The translations under genes and the position numbers were made by a program. Under the pieces are notes generated by a model. It saw only the letters and a list, made by a program, of their open reading frames with translations. It was not told the origin of the DNA and did no database searches. 64,000 bases of DNA from Streptomyces lienomycini (lineage in GTDB: Bacteria; Actinomycetota; Actinomycetes; Streptomycetales; Streptomycetaceae), in NCBI RefSeq assembly GCF_027947595.1, contig NZ_CP116257.1:868001-932000 (forward strand), written 5' to 3'. How positions within the stretch are numbered: the first letter of the stretch is position 1; the number at the start of each line of letters is the position of its first letter. This document shows positions 40,972 to 49,810 of this stretch, piece by piece.

Positions 40972-41727
40972 TCACAGCGGCAGCCGCCGGAACACCGTCC
41001 GCGGCAGGTGCCGCACCGCCGACATCACCACCCGCAGCGCGCCCGGCACCCACACCGTCTCCGAGCGCCGCCGCAGCCCCAGCTCGATGGCCGCGGCCAC
41101 CGCCCCGGGCGTCGTGGCGAGCGGCGCCTCCTCCATCCCCTCGGTCATCCGCGACCGCACGAACCCGGGGCGTACGACCATGACGTGCACGCCCGTGCCG
41201 TGCAGCGCGTCGCCCAGGCCCTGCGCGAAGGCGTCCAGGCCCGCCTTGCTGGAGCCGTAGATGAAGTTGGCGCGGCGGGCCCGCTCCCCGGCGACGGAGG
41301 AGAGCACCACCAGGGAGCCGTGCCCCTGCGCCTGGAGGGAGCGGGCGGCGACCAGCCCGGCCGAGACCGCGCCGGTGTAGTTGGTCTGCGCGACCCGTAC
41401 CGCGTTCAGCGGCTCGCGCTCGTCGTGCGCCTGGTCGCCCAGGATGCCGAAGGCCAGCAGCACCAGGTCGATGTCGCCCTCGGCGAACACCTTGCCGAGC
41501 GCCGCCTCGTGGCCCTCGGGGTCCAGCGCGTCGAAGGCGACGGTGCGCACCTCGGCGCCGAGGCCGCGCAAGTCCTCGGCGGCCGCGTCCAAGGCGGGGG
41601 AGGGGCGCCCCGCCAGCCACACCGTGCGGGTGCGGCGGGCCACCAGGCGGCGCGCGGTGGCGAGCGCGATCTCGGACGTACCGCCGAGGACGAGCAGGGA
41701 CTGGGGGAGGCCGAAGGCGTCCTTCAC
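40972..41727 (-). CDS. DprE2-like decaprenylphosphoryl-keto-pentose reductase (SDR)
   Basis: A 251-residue short-chain dehydrogenase. The cofactor loop is VLGGTSEIALATARRL near residues 13-28; VVLSSVAGERARRANFIYGSSK contains the catalytic Ser and the YxxxK pair, and VRPGFVRSRM follows. This matches DprE2, which reduces decaprenylphosphoryl-2-keto-erythro-pentose to decaprenylphosphoryl-arabinose in mycobacteria. GTG at 41727 has a CTGGAG site. It lies 67 bases after the DprE1-like gene on the same strand. Assignment to this SDR group rests on the neighbouring genes as well as the motifs. Confidence 0.82.
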   Translation of the reverse strand: MKDAFGLPQSLLVLGGTSEIALATARRLVARRTRTVWLAGRPSPALDAAAEDLRGLGAEVRTVAFDALDPEGHEAALGKVFAEGDIDLVLLAFGILGDQAHDEREPLNAVRVAQTNYTGAVSAGLVAARSLQAQGHGSLVVLSSVAGERARRANFIYGSSKAGLDAFAQGLGDALHGTGVHVMVVRPGFVRSRMTEGMEEAPLATTPGAVAAAIELGLRRRSETVWVPGALRVVMSAVRHLPRTVFRRLPL

Positions 41728-41794
41728 GACAGCTCCAGGGGCAGCATCGGGGTCGGAGTGAGGGCGGGGCGAGGCGAGGGCGAGGGCGAGGGGC

Positions 41795-43168
41795 TCAGAG
41801 GGCGAGGCGGCGGGCCAGGTCGGAGACGAACACCCCGCGCGGGTCCAGCTCCCCGCGCAGTGCCCGGAAGTCGCCCAGGCGCGGGTACATCCGGGCGAGC
41901 AGTTCCGGGCGCAGCCGGGAGTCCTTGGCGAGGTAGACCCGGCCGCCCACGTCGGCGACCTCCTCGTCCAGCTCGTCCAGGAAGGCGCCGAGCCCCGGCA
42001 GGCCCGCCGGGACGTCCAGGGCGAGGGTCCAGCCGGGCACGGGGAAGGAGAGCCAGCCCGGGTCGGCCTCGCCGAAGCGTTTGAGGACGGCCAGGAAGGA
42101 GGGGCAGCGGCGCTCGGAGATCCGCCGCACGATCGAGCGCAGCGCCTCCTCCCGGCCGTGCCCGACCACGAACTGGTACTGCACGAAGCCGCCCCGGCCG
42201 TAGACCCGGTTCCAGTGCGGGACGCCGTCCAGGGGGTGGAAGAAGGTGGGGATCCGCTGGAGCCGGCCCCGGCTCTCCCGGGGGGCCTTGCGGTACCAGA
42301 GTTCGTTGAAGAGCCCCACGGTCGTCCGGCTGAGCAGTCCGCCCGGCAGGAAGTCCGGCGTAGCGGGGAGGCGGGAGGTGCGGAAGGCCAGCGGTTCGCG
42401 CCGGGCGCGCGAGCGGGCGGGCAGCGCGTCCAGGGGTGCGTGGTCGCCGCGGGTGAGCACCGCCCGGCCGGTCGCCGCACCGCGCGCCAGGAGGTCGATC
42501 CAGGCGACCGAGTAGCGGTAGCGGTGGTCGGTGGCCGTCAGCCGGGCCATCAGGTCGTCCAGGTCGGCGGCGCGTTCGGTGTCGACCGACATCAGCGCCG
42601 TCTCGACCGGCTGGAGCCGCAGCGTCGCGGTGAGGATCACCCCGGTCAGCCCCATGCCGCCCGCGGTCGCGTCGAACAGGGGCGTGCCCGGGGTGACGGT
42701 GCGGACCCGGCCGTCGGCGGTGAGCAGCTCCAGGGAGAGCACGTGCCGCGCGAACGACCCCGACACGTGGTGGTTCTTGCCGTGGATGTCCGCGCCGATC
42801 GCCCCGCCCACCGTCACGTACCGGGTGCCGGGCGTCACGGGCACGAACCAGCCGAGCGGCAGCAGCACCTCCATCAGCCGGTGCAGCGACACCCCCGCGT
42901 CGCACAGCACGGTGCCGCCGCCGACGTCGATGGCGTGCACCCGGTCCAGGGCCGTCATGTCGAGGACGGCGCCCCCCGCGTTCTGCGCGGCGTCCCCGTA
43001 CGCCCGCCCCAGCCCCCGCGCGATGCCACCGCGGGCACCGCACTCCAGGACGGCGACGGCTGCCTCCTCGTACGTCCGCGGGCGCAGCAGCCGGGCCGCG
43101 GTGGGCGCGGTGCGGCCCCAGCCGGTGACGGTGCCCCAGTCGGTGTCGGGAACGGTGTCGGCAGACAT
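41795..43168 (-). CDS. DprE1-like FAD-dependent decaprenylphosphoryl-ribose oxidase
   Basis: A 457-residue FAD oxidoreductase of the PCMH type. RGLGRAYGDAAQNAGG near residues 51-66, TVGGAIGADIHGKNHHVSGSF near 119-139 and a C-terminal D-arabinono-lactone-oxidase-like region with MYPRLGDFRALRGELDP. DprE1 oxidises the 2'-OH of decaprenylphosphoryl-ribose, the first half of its epimerisation to arabinose. ATG at 43168, or GTG three codons earlier. It is followed by the DprE2-like gene and is divergent from the PAP2-UbiA-GtrA genes that supply and move the lipid, so the whole set forms one pathway island. Confidence 0.85.
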   Translation of the reverse strand: MSADTVPDTDWGTVTGWGRTAPTAARLLRPRTYEEAAVAVLECGARGGIARGLGRAYGDAAQNAGGAVLDMTALDRVHAIDVGGGTVLCDAGVSLHRLMEVLLPLGWFVPVTPGTRYVTVGGAIGADIHGKNHHVSGSFARHVLSLELLTADGRVRTVTPGTPLFDATAGGMGLTGVILTATLRLQPVETALMSVDTERAADLDDLMARLTATDHRYRYSVAWIDLLARGAATGRAVLTRGDHAPLDALPARSRARREPLAFRTSRLPATPDFLPGGLLSRTTVGLFNELWYRKAPRESRGRLQRIPTFFHPLDGVPHWNRVYGRGGFVQYQFVVGHGREEALRSIVRRISERRCPSFLAVLKRFGEADPGWLSFPVPGWTLALDVPAGLPGLGAFLDELDEEVADVGGRVYLAKDSRLRPELLARMYPRLGDFRALRGELDPRGVFVSDLARRLAL

Positions 43169-43301
43169 GGCGGTGACCGTATCGCCCCCATGCGAACGAT
43201 TAGTTCCAAAACATTCGACCCATCCCTGAAACGGGTGATTAATGGTATGTCGCTCCGATGTGCCGTCCATCCGGTGCGGCGGGCGGGAACAGTGAGTTCC
43301 C
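43169..43301. promoter_or_regulatory. AT-rich divergent promoter region of the lipid-pentose genes
   Basis: 133 bases between the DprE1-like and PAP2 starts, with an AT-rich core at about 43200-43251 including GATTAATGGTATG at 43234-43246. Probable promoters for both arms; individual hexamers are uncertain. Confidence 0.4.
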
Positions 43302-43807
43302 ATGGACGACCTCGACGACATGGACCACCGGATCGTCACGGCGCTCAGGGCCCGCGGCACGGACCCGCGCGTGGCCGGTGCCGCGCGCGCCCTGTCCCGG
43401 GCCGGGGAGCACGGGGCGCTGTGGCTCGCGGCCGGCCTCACCGCGGCCGCCGTGGACACCCCCGGCGCACGGCCTGGCTGCGCGGCACCGCGCTCACCGC
43501 GGGCGCCCACGTCGTCAGCATGGGCGTGAAGCGCGTCGTACGCCGCCCACGCCCCCCGCACGTGGAACCCCTGGTGCGCACCGCGGGCCGGCACTCCTTC
43601 CCCAGCAGCCACGCCACCTCGGCCGCCGCGGCCGCCGTCGTCTTCGGCGCGCTCGGCGTGCGGGCCGTCTGGCCGCTCGCCGCCGCGGTGTGCGCCTCCC
43701 GGCTGGTCGCCGGCGTCCACTACCCCTCGGACGTGGCGGCGGGCGCCGCCCTGGGCGCGCTCACGGCCCGCCTCGGCGCCGACTGGATGCGCGGAGGCAC
43801 CCGTTGA
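43302..43807 (+). pseudogene. PAP2 superfamily phosphatase, one frameshift
   Basis: ATG at 43302 starts a small membrane phosphatase. After AAVD near residue 53 the family sequence moves to the next frame (RTAWLRGTALTAG) and runs to a stop at 43807. Length is one base short of 169 codons, and a sixth C in the C run 43459-43463 restores the frame. PAP2 motifs are visible: KRVVRRPRP, PSSHA, and SRLVAGVHYPSD. The Mycobacterium counterpart Rv3807c sits beside the UbiA-type transferase and is proposed to remove the 5-phosphate from decaprenylphosphoryl-ribose phosphate. Probably intact apart from a read error. Overlaps the next gene (TTGA). Confidence 0.78.
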
Positions 43808-44769
43808 CCGACACGGCCGTCACCGACACCGCCGTCCTGCGCCGGCCCGCCCCCGGACAGCAGCAGGAGCCCGCGCCGCCGCGCCGGGCGGGCATCCCGG
43901 CCGGACTGCTGCGCACCGCACGCCCCCGCCAGTGGATCAAGAACGTCCTGGTCGTCGCCGCCCCGGCCGCCGCCGGCGAACTGTTCTCCCCGTCCGCCCT
44001 CGGCCGGCTCGGCCTGGTCTTCGTCCTGTTCACCGCCTGCGCCGCCGCCGTCTACCTCGTCAACGACGCCCGCGACGCCGAGGCCGACCGCGCCCACCCC
44101 GTCAAACGGCACCGCCCGGTCGCCGCCGGACAGGTCCCGGTGCCGCTCGCCTACGCCGTCGGAGGCGTCCTGGGCGTCCTCGCGCCCGCCGCCGCGGCCT
44201 GGCTCTGCCCGCCGCCCGTCGCGGCCCTGCTGACCGCCTACCTCGCCATGCAACTGGCGTACTGCGTCAGCCTCAAGCACGTCCTGGTCGTCGACCTCGC
44301 CGTCGTCACCACCGGCTTCCTGATGCGGGCGATGATCGGCGGACTCGCGCTGGGCATCCCCCTGTCGCGCTGGTTCCTCATCACGACCGGCTTCGGCGCC
44401 CTGTTCATGGTCGCCGCCAAGCGCTACTCCGAAGCCGTGCAGATGGCGGAGAAGGAGGGCGCCACCCGCGCGCTGCTCACCGAGTACACAGCCGGCTACC
44501 TCCGCTTCGTCTGGCAGCTCGCCGCCGGGGTCGCCGTCCTCGGCTACTGCCTGTGGGCCATGGAGGAGGGCGGCGTCCCGCACACCAGCGTGCTGCCCTG
44601 GCGCCAGCTCTCCATGGTCGCCTTCGTCCTCGCCGTCCTGCGCTACGCCGTCTTCGCCGACCGCGGCACCGCCGGCGAACCCGAGGACGTCGTCCTGCGC
44701 GACCGCGCCCTCGCGCTGATCGGCGTCGTCTGGCTCGCGATGTACGGGCTGGCGGTGGCCAATTGGTAG
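43804..44769 (+). CDS. Decaprenyl-phosphate phosphoribosyltransferase (UbiA family)
   Basis: A 321-residue membrane protein with about eight helices. The prenyltransferase Asp motif is NDARDAEADRAHPVKRHRP near residues 88-106, the exact form seen in the Rv3806c type, and a second Asp motif includes KRYSEAVQMAE. It would transfer phosphoribose from PRPP to decaprenyl phosphate at the inner membrane, the first committed step of the pentosyl donor pathway. TTG at 43804 has a GGAGG site and overlaps the PAP2 stop. The TTG start of the GtrA gene overlaps its own stop, so three genes are tightly coupled. Confidence 0.9.
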   Translation: MTDTAVTDTAVLRRPAPGQQQEPAPPRRAGIPAGLLRTARPRQWIKNVLVVAAPAAAGELFSPSALGRLGLVFVLFTACAAAVYLVNDARDAEADRAHPVKRHRPVAAGQVPVPLAYAVGGVLGVLAPAAAAWLCPPPVAALLTAYLAMQLAYCVSLKHVLVVDLAVVTTGFLMRAMIGGLALGIPLSRWFLITTGFGALFMVAAKRYSEAVQMAEKEGATRALLTEYTAGYLRFVWQLAAGVAVLGYCLWAMEEGGVPHTSVLPWRQLSMVAFVLAVLRYAVFADRGTAGEPEDVVLRDRALALIGVVWLAMYGLAVANW

Positions 44770-45233
44770 CCGACCGGCGCGAACTGCTGGGCTTCGCCTC
44801 CGTCGGCCTGCTCGCCTACGCCGTCGACCTCACCCTCTTCACCTGCCTGCGCGGCCCCGCCGGGCTCGGCCCGCTCACCGCCAAGACGCTCTCCTTCGTC
44901 GCCGCGTGCTCCGTCGCGTACGCGGGCAACGCCCTGGGCACCTACCGGCACAGCCGCCCCCGGGGACTGCGCCCCTGCGCCGTGTTCCTCGCCGTGAACG
45001 CCGCCGGTGCCGCCGTGCAACTGCTCTGCCTGGTCGTCAGCCACTACGGCCTCGGCCTCACCTCGCAGCGCGCCGACACCGTCTCCGGCGCGGGAATCGG
45101 CATGGTCCTGGGCACGATCCTGCGGTTCTGGGGCACAAGAACGCTGGTCTTCCGGTCCGGCAGCGGATCGGCCGACCCGACGAGATCATGGAACGGAACG
45201 AGCGGGGGCAGGGTCGGATCATGGACTGGCTGA
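44763..45233 (+). CDS. GtrA family membrane protein
   Basis: A 156-residue protein with four predicted membrane helices and the GtrA/DPMS pattern: FASVGLLAYAVDLTLF near the start, SVAYAGNALGTYRH in the middle, and LRFWGTRTLVF near the end. GtrA proteins are proposed flippases or accessory proteins for polyprenyl-phosphate sugars. In mycobacteria the homologue Rv3789 lies next to dprE1/dprE2 and was linked to arabinan assembly. TTG at 44763 overlaps the UbiA stop and is preceded by GCGGTGG. The last codons overlap the YihY gene start. Confidence 0.82.
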   Translation: MVADRRELLGFASVGLLAYAVDLTLFTCLRGPAGLGPLTAKTLSFVAACSVAYAGNALGTYRHSRPRGLRPCAVFLAVNAAGAAVQLLCLVVSHYGLGLTSQRADTVSGAGIGMVLGTILRFWGTRTLVFRSGSGSADPTRSWNGTSGGRVGSWTG

Positions 45234-46144
45234 AGAAGCTCCCCGTCGTGGGGCCCTGGATCGCCCGCCTGATGATCACGCACGCCTGGCGCTCGTACGA
45301 ACGCCTCGACCGGGTGAAGTGGTCCCGGCTGGCCGCCGCCATGACCTTCACCAGCTTCGTCGCGCTCTTCCCGCTGCTCAGCCTCGCCGCCGCCGTCGCC
45401 GCCGCCACGCTGAACAAGAAGCAGCAGGACAAGCTGCAGGACCAGCTCGCCGAGCAGATCCCCGGCATCTCCGACCAGCTGAACATCCAGGGCCTCGTCG
45501 ACAACGCCGGCACCGTCGGCGTGATCGCCGCCCTCCTGCTGCTGTTCACCGGCATGGGCTGGGTCGAGGCCACCCGGGGCTGCCTGCGCGCCGTCTGGGA
45601 GCTGCCGGACGAGGAGGAGAACCCGATCCTGCACCGGGCCAAGGACGCGGGCGTCCTCGTCGGCCTCGGCGGCGCCCTGCTGATCACCGTCGGCATCTCC
45701 ACCGTCGCCTCGGCGCTGGTCGGCTGGATCATCCGCACCATCGGTCTCGCCGAGGGCGGCGTCGGCGGCGTCCTGCTCTACGTCGCCGCCTTCCTCGTCG
45801 CCGTCCTCGCCGACTTCCTCCTGCTCCTGTACGTCCTGACCCTGCTGCCCGGCGTGCAGCCCGAGCGCCGCCGCCTGGTGGTCGCCGCGCTGATCGGCGC
45901 CGTCGGCTTCGAACTGCTGAAGCTGCTGCTCAGCGGCTACATCCAGGGCGTCGCGGCGAAGAGCATGTACGGCGCCTTCGGTGTCCCCGTCGCCCTGCTG
46001 CTGTGGATCAACTTCACCTCGAAGCTGGTGCTGTTCTGCGCCTCCTGGACGGCGACCGGCAGCAAGGAGCAGGAGGTGGGGGACGCGGCCGTCACGGCCG
46101 GGTCCGGCGACGGACCAGGTCCGGCAGCGGCCACTTCCGGTTGA
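45221..46144 (+). CDS. YihY/virulence factor BrkB family membrane protein
   Basis: A 307-residue polytopic membrane protein with about six helices, carrying the BrkB-type AAAMTFTSFVALFPLL near residues 36-51 and WINFTSKLVLFCASWTA near the C-terminus. The role of this family is not well established. ATG at 45221 has a GGGGGCAGGG site; ATG at 45188 is an alternative. It overlaps the end of the GtrA gene and is probably cotranscribed with it. Its 3' end overlaps the convergent carboxypeptidase gene by 53 bases. Confidence 0.87.
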   Translation: MDWLKKLPVVGPWIARLMITHAWRSYERLDRVKWSRLAAAMTFTSFVALFPLLSLAAAVAAATLNKKQQDKLQDQLAEQIPGISDQLNIQGLVDNAGTVGVIAALLLLFTGMGWVEATRGCLRAVWELPDEEENPILHRAKDAGVLVGLGGALLITVGISTVASALVGWIIRTIGLAEGGVGGVLLYVAAFLVAVLADFLLLLYVLTLLPGVQPERRRLVVAALIGAVGFELLKLLLSGYIQGVAAKSMYGAFGVPVALLLWINFTSKLVLFCASWTATGSKEQEVGDAAVTAGSGDGPGPAAATSG

Positions 46145-47366
46145 CCAGGAACGCGCCGCCCGCGAGCAGCACCAGCACCCCGGCGGTGATTCCGGCCGCG
46201 ACCCCGACCCCGCCGGCGCCCGTCCCGGCCTGGGCGCCCGCCACCGGCCCGGTGCCCGCGGCGCCCTTCCCGGTGCCGCCGGCCTCACCGGACGCCTCGG
46301 CCGAGGGGCTCGCCCCCGTCGCGCTCCGCGGGCCGACCAGCTCGCCCACCGGCCGCGTCTTGCCGGCCGCCGCGAAACCCCAGTCGAACAGGCGGGCGGT
46401 CTCCTTGTAGACCTCGTTGTGCTCGTCCTTCGCCGGGTTCATCACCGTGACGAGCAGCACCCGGCCGTCGCGCTCGGCGACGCCCGTGAAGGTGGCGCCC
46501 GCGTTGGTGGTGTTGCCGTTCTTCACGCCCGCGATGCCCGGGTAGACCTCGACGTCCGAGTCACCGGCCAGGAGCCGGTTGGTGTTCTGGATCTCGAAGG
46601 GCTCGCGGGTCGTCTTGCCCTTCTTGTCCTTCTTCGTCTCCCCGGGGAACTTCGCCCGGACCGTCGAGGCGTACTCGCGGAAGTCCTTCTTCTGGAGCCC
46701 CGAACGGGCGAACAGCGTCAGGTCGTACGCGGAGGAGACCTGCCCCGGCATGTCGTACCCGTCGGGGCTGACCGCGGTGGTGTCGAGGGCCTGCAACTCC
46801 TCGGCGTGCGCGTTCATGTCCTCGACGGTCTTCTCGACGCCGCCGTTCATCGCGGACAGCACGTGCACCGCGTCGTTGCCGGAGCGCAGGAAGACCCCGA
46901 GCCACAGGTCGTGGACGGTGTAGGTCTCGTCCTCCTTGACGCCGACCAGGCTGGACCCGGAGCCGATGCCCGCGAGGTCGGACACCTCGACCTTGCGCTT
47001 CGTCGTCTTCGGCCACTTCGGCAGCAGCGTGTCCGCGAACAGCATCTTCAGCGTGCTCGCCGGGGCCAGCCGCCAGTGCGCGTTGTGGGCGGCCAGCACG
47101 TCGCCCGACTCGGCGTCCGCCACGATCCACGACCGGGCCGTGAGGTCCTTGGGCAGCACCGGCGCCCCGCCCGCCAGATCCACCTGCGTCCCGGGCTTCG
47201 CGAGTCTCGCGCCGCCCACGACCGACGTCGACGCCGGCGGAGTGGCCGACGGACTCGTGGACGGGCTCGGGGCGGCGAGCGCGGCGGGGGAGAGGAGGGC
47301 GAGCGAGGCCAGGGCGGCGGTGGTGACCGTCAGGGAGTGCCTGAGGGCCTTCTTGGGAGCGGACAC
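46092..47366 (-). CDS. D-alanyl-D-alanine carboxypeptidase (PBP5-like)
   Basis: A 424-residue class C-type low-molecular-weight penicillin-binding protein. A signal peptide of about 32 residues, a Pro/Ser/Thr-rich linker, then the S11 peptidase domain with ASTLK (SxxK), SGND (SxN) and KNGNT in place of KTG. A C-terminal Gly/Ala linker leads to one membrane helix and a basic tail, so it is anchored outside. It trims the terminal D-Ala from peptidoglycan pentapeptides. GTG at 47366 follows GGAGGGT at a long spacing. It overlaps YihY tail-to-tail and is divergent from the small gene at 47458. Confidence 0.9.
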   Translation of the reverse strand: MSAPKKALRHSLTVTTAALASLALLSPAALAAPSPSTSPSATPPASTSVVGGARLAKPGTQVDLAGGAPVLPKDLTARSWIVADAESGDVLAAHNAHWRLAPASTLKMLFADTLLPKWPKTTKRKVEVSDLAGIGSGSSLVGVKEDETYTVHDLWLGVFLRSGNDAVHVLSAMNGGVEKTVEDMNAHAEELQALDTTAVSPDGYDMPGQVSSAYDLTLFARSGLQKKDFREYASTVRAKFPGETKKDKKGKTTREPFEIQNTNRLLAGDSDVEVYPGIAGVKNGNTTNAGATFTGVAERDGRVLLVTVMNPAKDEHNEVYKETARLFDWGFAAAGKTRPVGELVGPRSATGASPSAEASGEAGGTGKGAAGTGPVAGAQAGTGAGGVGVAAGITAGVLVLLAGGAFLVNRKWPLPDLVRRRTRP

Positions 47367-47457
47367 GAGCGGAAACGTACCCTCCGCGACCGGGTCGGTC
47401 CCACCCCCCTCTCCACCCCGCGCACGGATCAGGACAGCGGGCGGCGATACTTGACGC

Positions 47458-47697
47458 ATGAAGCTCAGCCGCCCCGTCTCCTGGTTCCTGCTCGCTTTCG
47501 GGGTGTGGAGCTGGATCATCTGGATCACTTTCGTCAAAAACCTGGTCAAGGACGGCAGCGGGCTCGCCTTCGAGGACGGCGACCCCACGGCGTACTTCTG
47601 GGTGCACCTGCTGCTCGCGATCGTCTCCTTCGTATTGGGGACGGTCGTCGGCTTCATCGGGTTGCGCGGCGTGCGCGCACTGCGCCGAACGTCATAG
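47458..47697 (+). CDS. SCO4848 family small membrane protein
   Basis: A 79-residue protein with two membrane helices (near 8-26 and 48-68) and a SGLAFEDGDPTAYFWVH loop between. This matches the small family named after S. coelicolor SCO4848, found across streptomycetes in the same place. ATG at 47458, 91 bases from the divergent carboxypeptidase start. The following metallophosphoesterase starts 36 bases later on the same strand. No function is known. Confidence 0.85.
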   Translation: MKLSRPVSWFLLAFGVWSWIIWITFVKNLVKDGSGLAFEDGDPTAYFWVHLLLAIVSFVLGTVVGFIGLRGVRALRRTS

Positions 47698-47733
47698 GCG
47701 TCGAGGACGTCACAACCGAGGGGATACGACGGC

Positions 47734-49053
47734 ATGGTGGTCGTCTTCGTGCTGGTCGCGGTGCTGATGGTGGGCGTCCTCGTGACGGCCAACTGGTACG
47801 TGTGGCGGCGCCTGTTCCGCGACACGACCAGCGCTCCGGGCCCCGTGCGCCGGATCGGCGCGGCGGTGATCGCCGGGGGCTGGCTGCTGGCGGTCGGGGC
47901 GCTGGTCGCCGAGCGCGCGGGCGCCCCGTTCTGGCTCCAGCGGGTCCTCGCCTGGCCGGGCTTCCTGTGGCTGGCCCTGTCGATCTACCTGCTGCTCGCG
48001 GTCCTCGCGGGTGAGGTCGTCCGGCCGCTGCTGCGGCGGTTCCTGGAGCGCAGGGCGGCCGCGCGGGGGACGGGGGGCGCGCAGGCGCCGGCCGCCCCGG
48101 CCGAGGACCCGAAGCGCATACCGGCCGGCACGGCCCCGCCGAAGGCGCCCGAGGCGCCCGAGGCGCCCGATGTGCCCGGAGCGTCGGGCCCCGGCGCCGA
48201 CAGCGGGTCGCCGAGCCCCCCGGCCGTCCCCTCCCGCCGTCTCTTCGTCTCCCGCGTCGTCGCCGGTGCCGCCGCCGCGGCGGCCGTCGGCACGGTCGGC
48301 TACGGCACGTACGGCGTGCTGAACGGACCGAGCGTGAAGCGGGTGACCGTGCCGCTGGCCAGGCTCCCGCGCGCGGCGCACGGCTTCCGCATCGCCGTGG
48401 TCAGCGACATCCACCTCGGGCCGGTGCTCGGCCGGGGCTTCGCGCAGAAGGTCGTCGACACGATCAACTCCACGCAGCCCGACCTGATCGCCGTCGTCGG
48501 TGACCTGGTCGACGGCAGCGTGAAGGACCTCGGCCCCGCCGCCGCCCCGCTGGCCCAGCTGAAGGCCCGGCACGGCGCGTACTTCGTCACCGGCAACCAC
48601 GAGTACTTCTCCGGCGCCGAGCAGTGGGTCGCCGAGGTCCGGCGCCTGGGGCTGCTGCCCCTGGAGAACGCGCGCACCGAGCTGCCCCACTTCGACCTGG
48701 CCGGCGTCAACGACGTGGCGGGCGAGGACGAGGGCCAGGGCCCCGACTACGCCAAGGCCCTCGGCGACCGGGACCGCTCCCGCGCGTGCGTACTCCTCGC
48801 CCACCAGCCGGTGCAGATCCACGACGCCGTCGACCACGGCGTCGACCTCCAGCTCTCCGGCCACACCCACGGCGGTCAGCTCTGGCCCGGCAACCTGATC
48901 GCGGGCGCCGCCAACCCGACGCTGGCGGGCCTGGAGCGCTACGGCGACACCCAGCTCTACGTCAGCCGCGGCGCGGGCGCCTGGGGACCGCCCACGCGCG
49001 TGGGGGCACCCTCGGACATCACGGTGATCGAGCTGGCGTCCCGTCAGGCCTGA
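47734..49053 (+). CDS. Membrane-anchored metallophosphoesterase
   Basis: A 439-residue protein. About three membrane helices lie in the first 100 residues, then a Pro/Ala/Glu linker, then an RRLFVSRV-plus-hydrophobic segment near 171-190, and a calcineurin-like phosphoesterase domain from about 215. Metal-binding motifs: SDIHLG, GDLVDG, GNHEY, HQP and GHTHGGQ. The enzyme part is probably extracytoplasmic. ATG at 47734 has GAGGGGA upstream. The last ten bases overlap the convergent TetR gene. Substrate unknown; homologues of the YkuE type act on UDP-lipids or other phosphodiesters. Confidence 0.9.
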   Translation: MVVVFVLVAVLMVGVLVTANWYVWRRLFRDTTSAPGPVRRIGAAVIAGGWLLAVGALVAERAGAPFWLQRVLAWPGFLWLALSIYLLLAVLAGEVVRPLLRRFLERRAAARGTGGAQAPAAPAEDPKRIPAGTAPPKAPEAPEAPDVPGASGPGADSGSPSPPAVPSRRLFVSRVVAGAAAAAAVGTVGYGTYGVLNGPSVKRVTVPLARLPRAAHGFRIAVVSDIHLGPVLGRGFAQKVVDTINSTQPDLIAVVGDLVDGSVKDLGPAAAPLAQLKARHGAYFVTGNHEYFSGAEQWVAEVRRLGLLPLENARTELPHFDLAGVNDVAGEDEGQGPDYAKALGDRDRSRACVLLAHQPVQIHDAVDHGVDLQLSGHTHGGQLWPGNLIAGAANPTLAGLERYGDTQLYVSRGAGAWGPPTRVGAPSDITVIELASRQA

Positions 49054-49799
49054 GGGCCGGAATCCCGCGTCGGCTTCTTCGCGGGGTCCGGCATCATCTT
49101 CGTCATCCCCGGCAGGAAGTCCGTGAACAGCTCGTGCACCTCGCGCACCAGCGGGCGCAGCACCCGGAAGCGGGCCAGCACGACACCGCGCGCGGTGAGC
49201 CGGGCGCCGCGCTCGGCGAGGCGGTAGCTGCGTTCGCGGCCCTCGGTGCGGTCGAAGATCCAGTACAGGACGAGGCCCATCTGGGACAGCCACATCAGCT
49301 CGGGCAGGATGTCCCGCAGGTCCTCGGGGACCTTGGTCTTCGCCCCGGCCAGCACCGCGCGGTGGATGCCGATGGCCTCCACGCGCGCGTGCTCCGACTC
49401 CGGGGAGAAGGGGCTGAGCGGGCTGTCCGGGTCGGCGGCGTTCTTGAAGAACTGCACGGCGAACTCGTGGTACGGCGTGGCGATGTCCAGCCAGACCTTC
49501 AGCACGCCCGCCAGCCGCGCCTCCAGGTCGGTCTCCCTGGCCAGCACTTCCCGGACCGCCGCCCGGTGCTCGGCGGCGATCCGGTCGTAGAAGCCCTGGA
49601 TCAGGTGTTCCTTGCCGGCGAAGTAGTAGTAGGCGTTGCCGACGGACACCCCGGCCTCCTGGGCGATGGCCCGCATCGTCGTCCGGTCGTAGCCGCGTTC
49701 CTGGAACAGCCGCATGGCCGTCTCCAGGATCAGCGCGCGGGTCTGCTCGGACTTGCTGAGGTGGGCACCGTCGTCGGGGCCGTCGTGGGTCGCAGGCAC
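49044..49799 (-). CDS. TetR family transcriptional regulator
   Basis: A 251-residue repressor-type protein. The N-terminal helix-turn-helix spans about 18-62 (TRALILETAMRLFQERGYD and ISQ-like TTMRAIAQEAGVSVGNAYYYF). The C-terminal ligand domain is large and ends in a short Pro/Lys tail. GTG at 49799 lies 11 bases after the stop of the DCC gene, so it is the third gene of a leftward operon whose promoter carries two TTGAAC-type dyads; autoregulation is likely. It overlaps the metallophosphoesterase end by ten bases. Confidence 0.9.
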   Translation of the reverse strand: MPATHDGPDDGAHLSKSEQTRALILETAMRLFQERGYDRTTMRAIAQEAGVSVGNAYYYFAGKEHLIQGFYDRIAAEHRAAVREVLARETDLEARLAGVLKVWLDIATPYHEFAVQFFKNAADPDSPLSPFSPESEHARVEAIGIHRAVLAGAKTKVPEDLRDILPELMWLSQMGLVLYWIFDRTEGRERSYRLAERGARLTARGVVLARFRVLRPLVREVHELFTDFLPGMTKMMPDPAKKPTRDSGPQA

Positions 49800-49810
49800 G
49801 GGTCCAGAGC

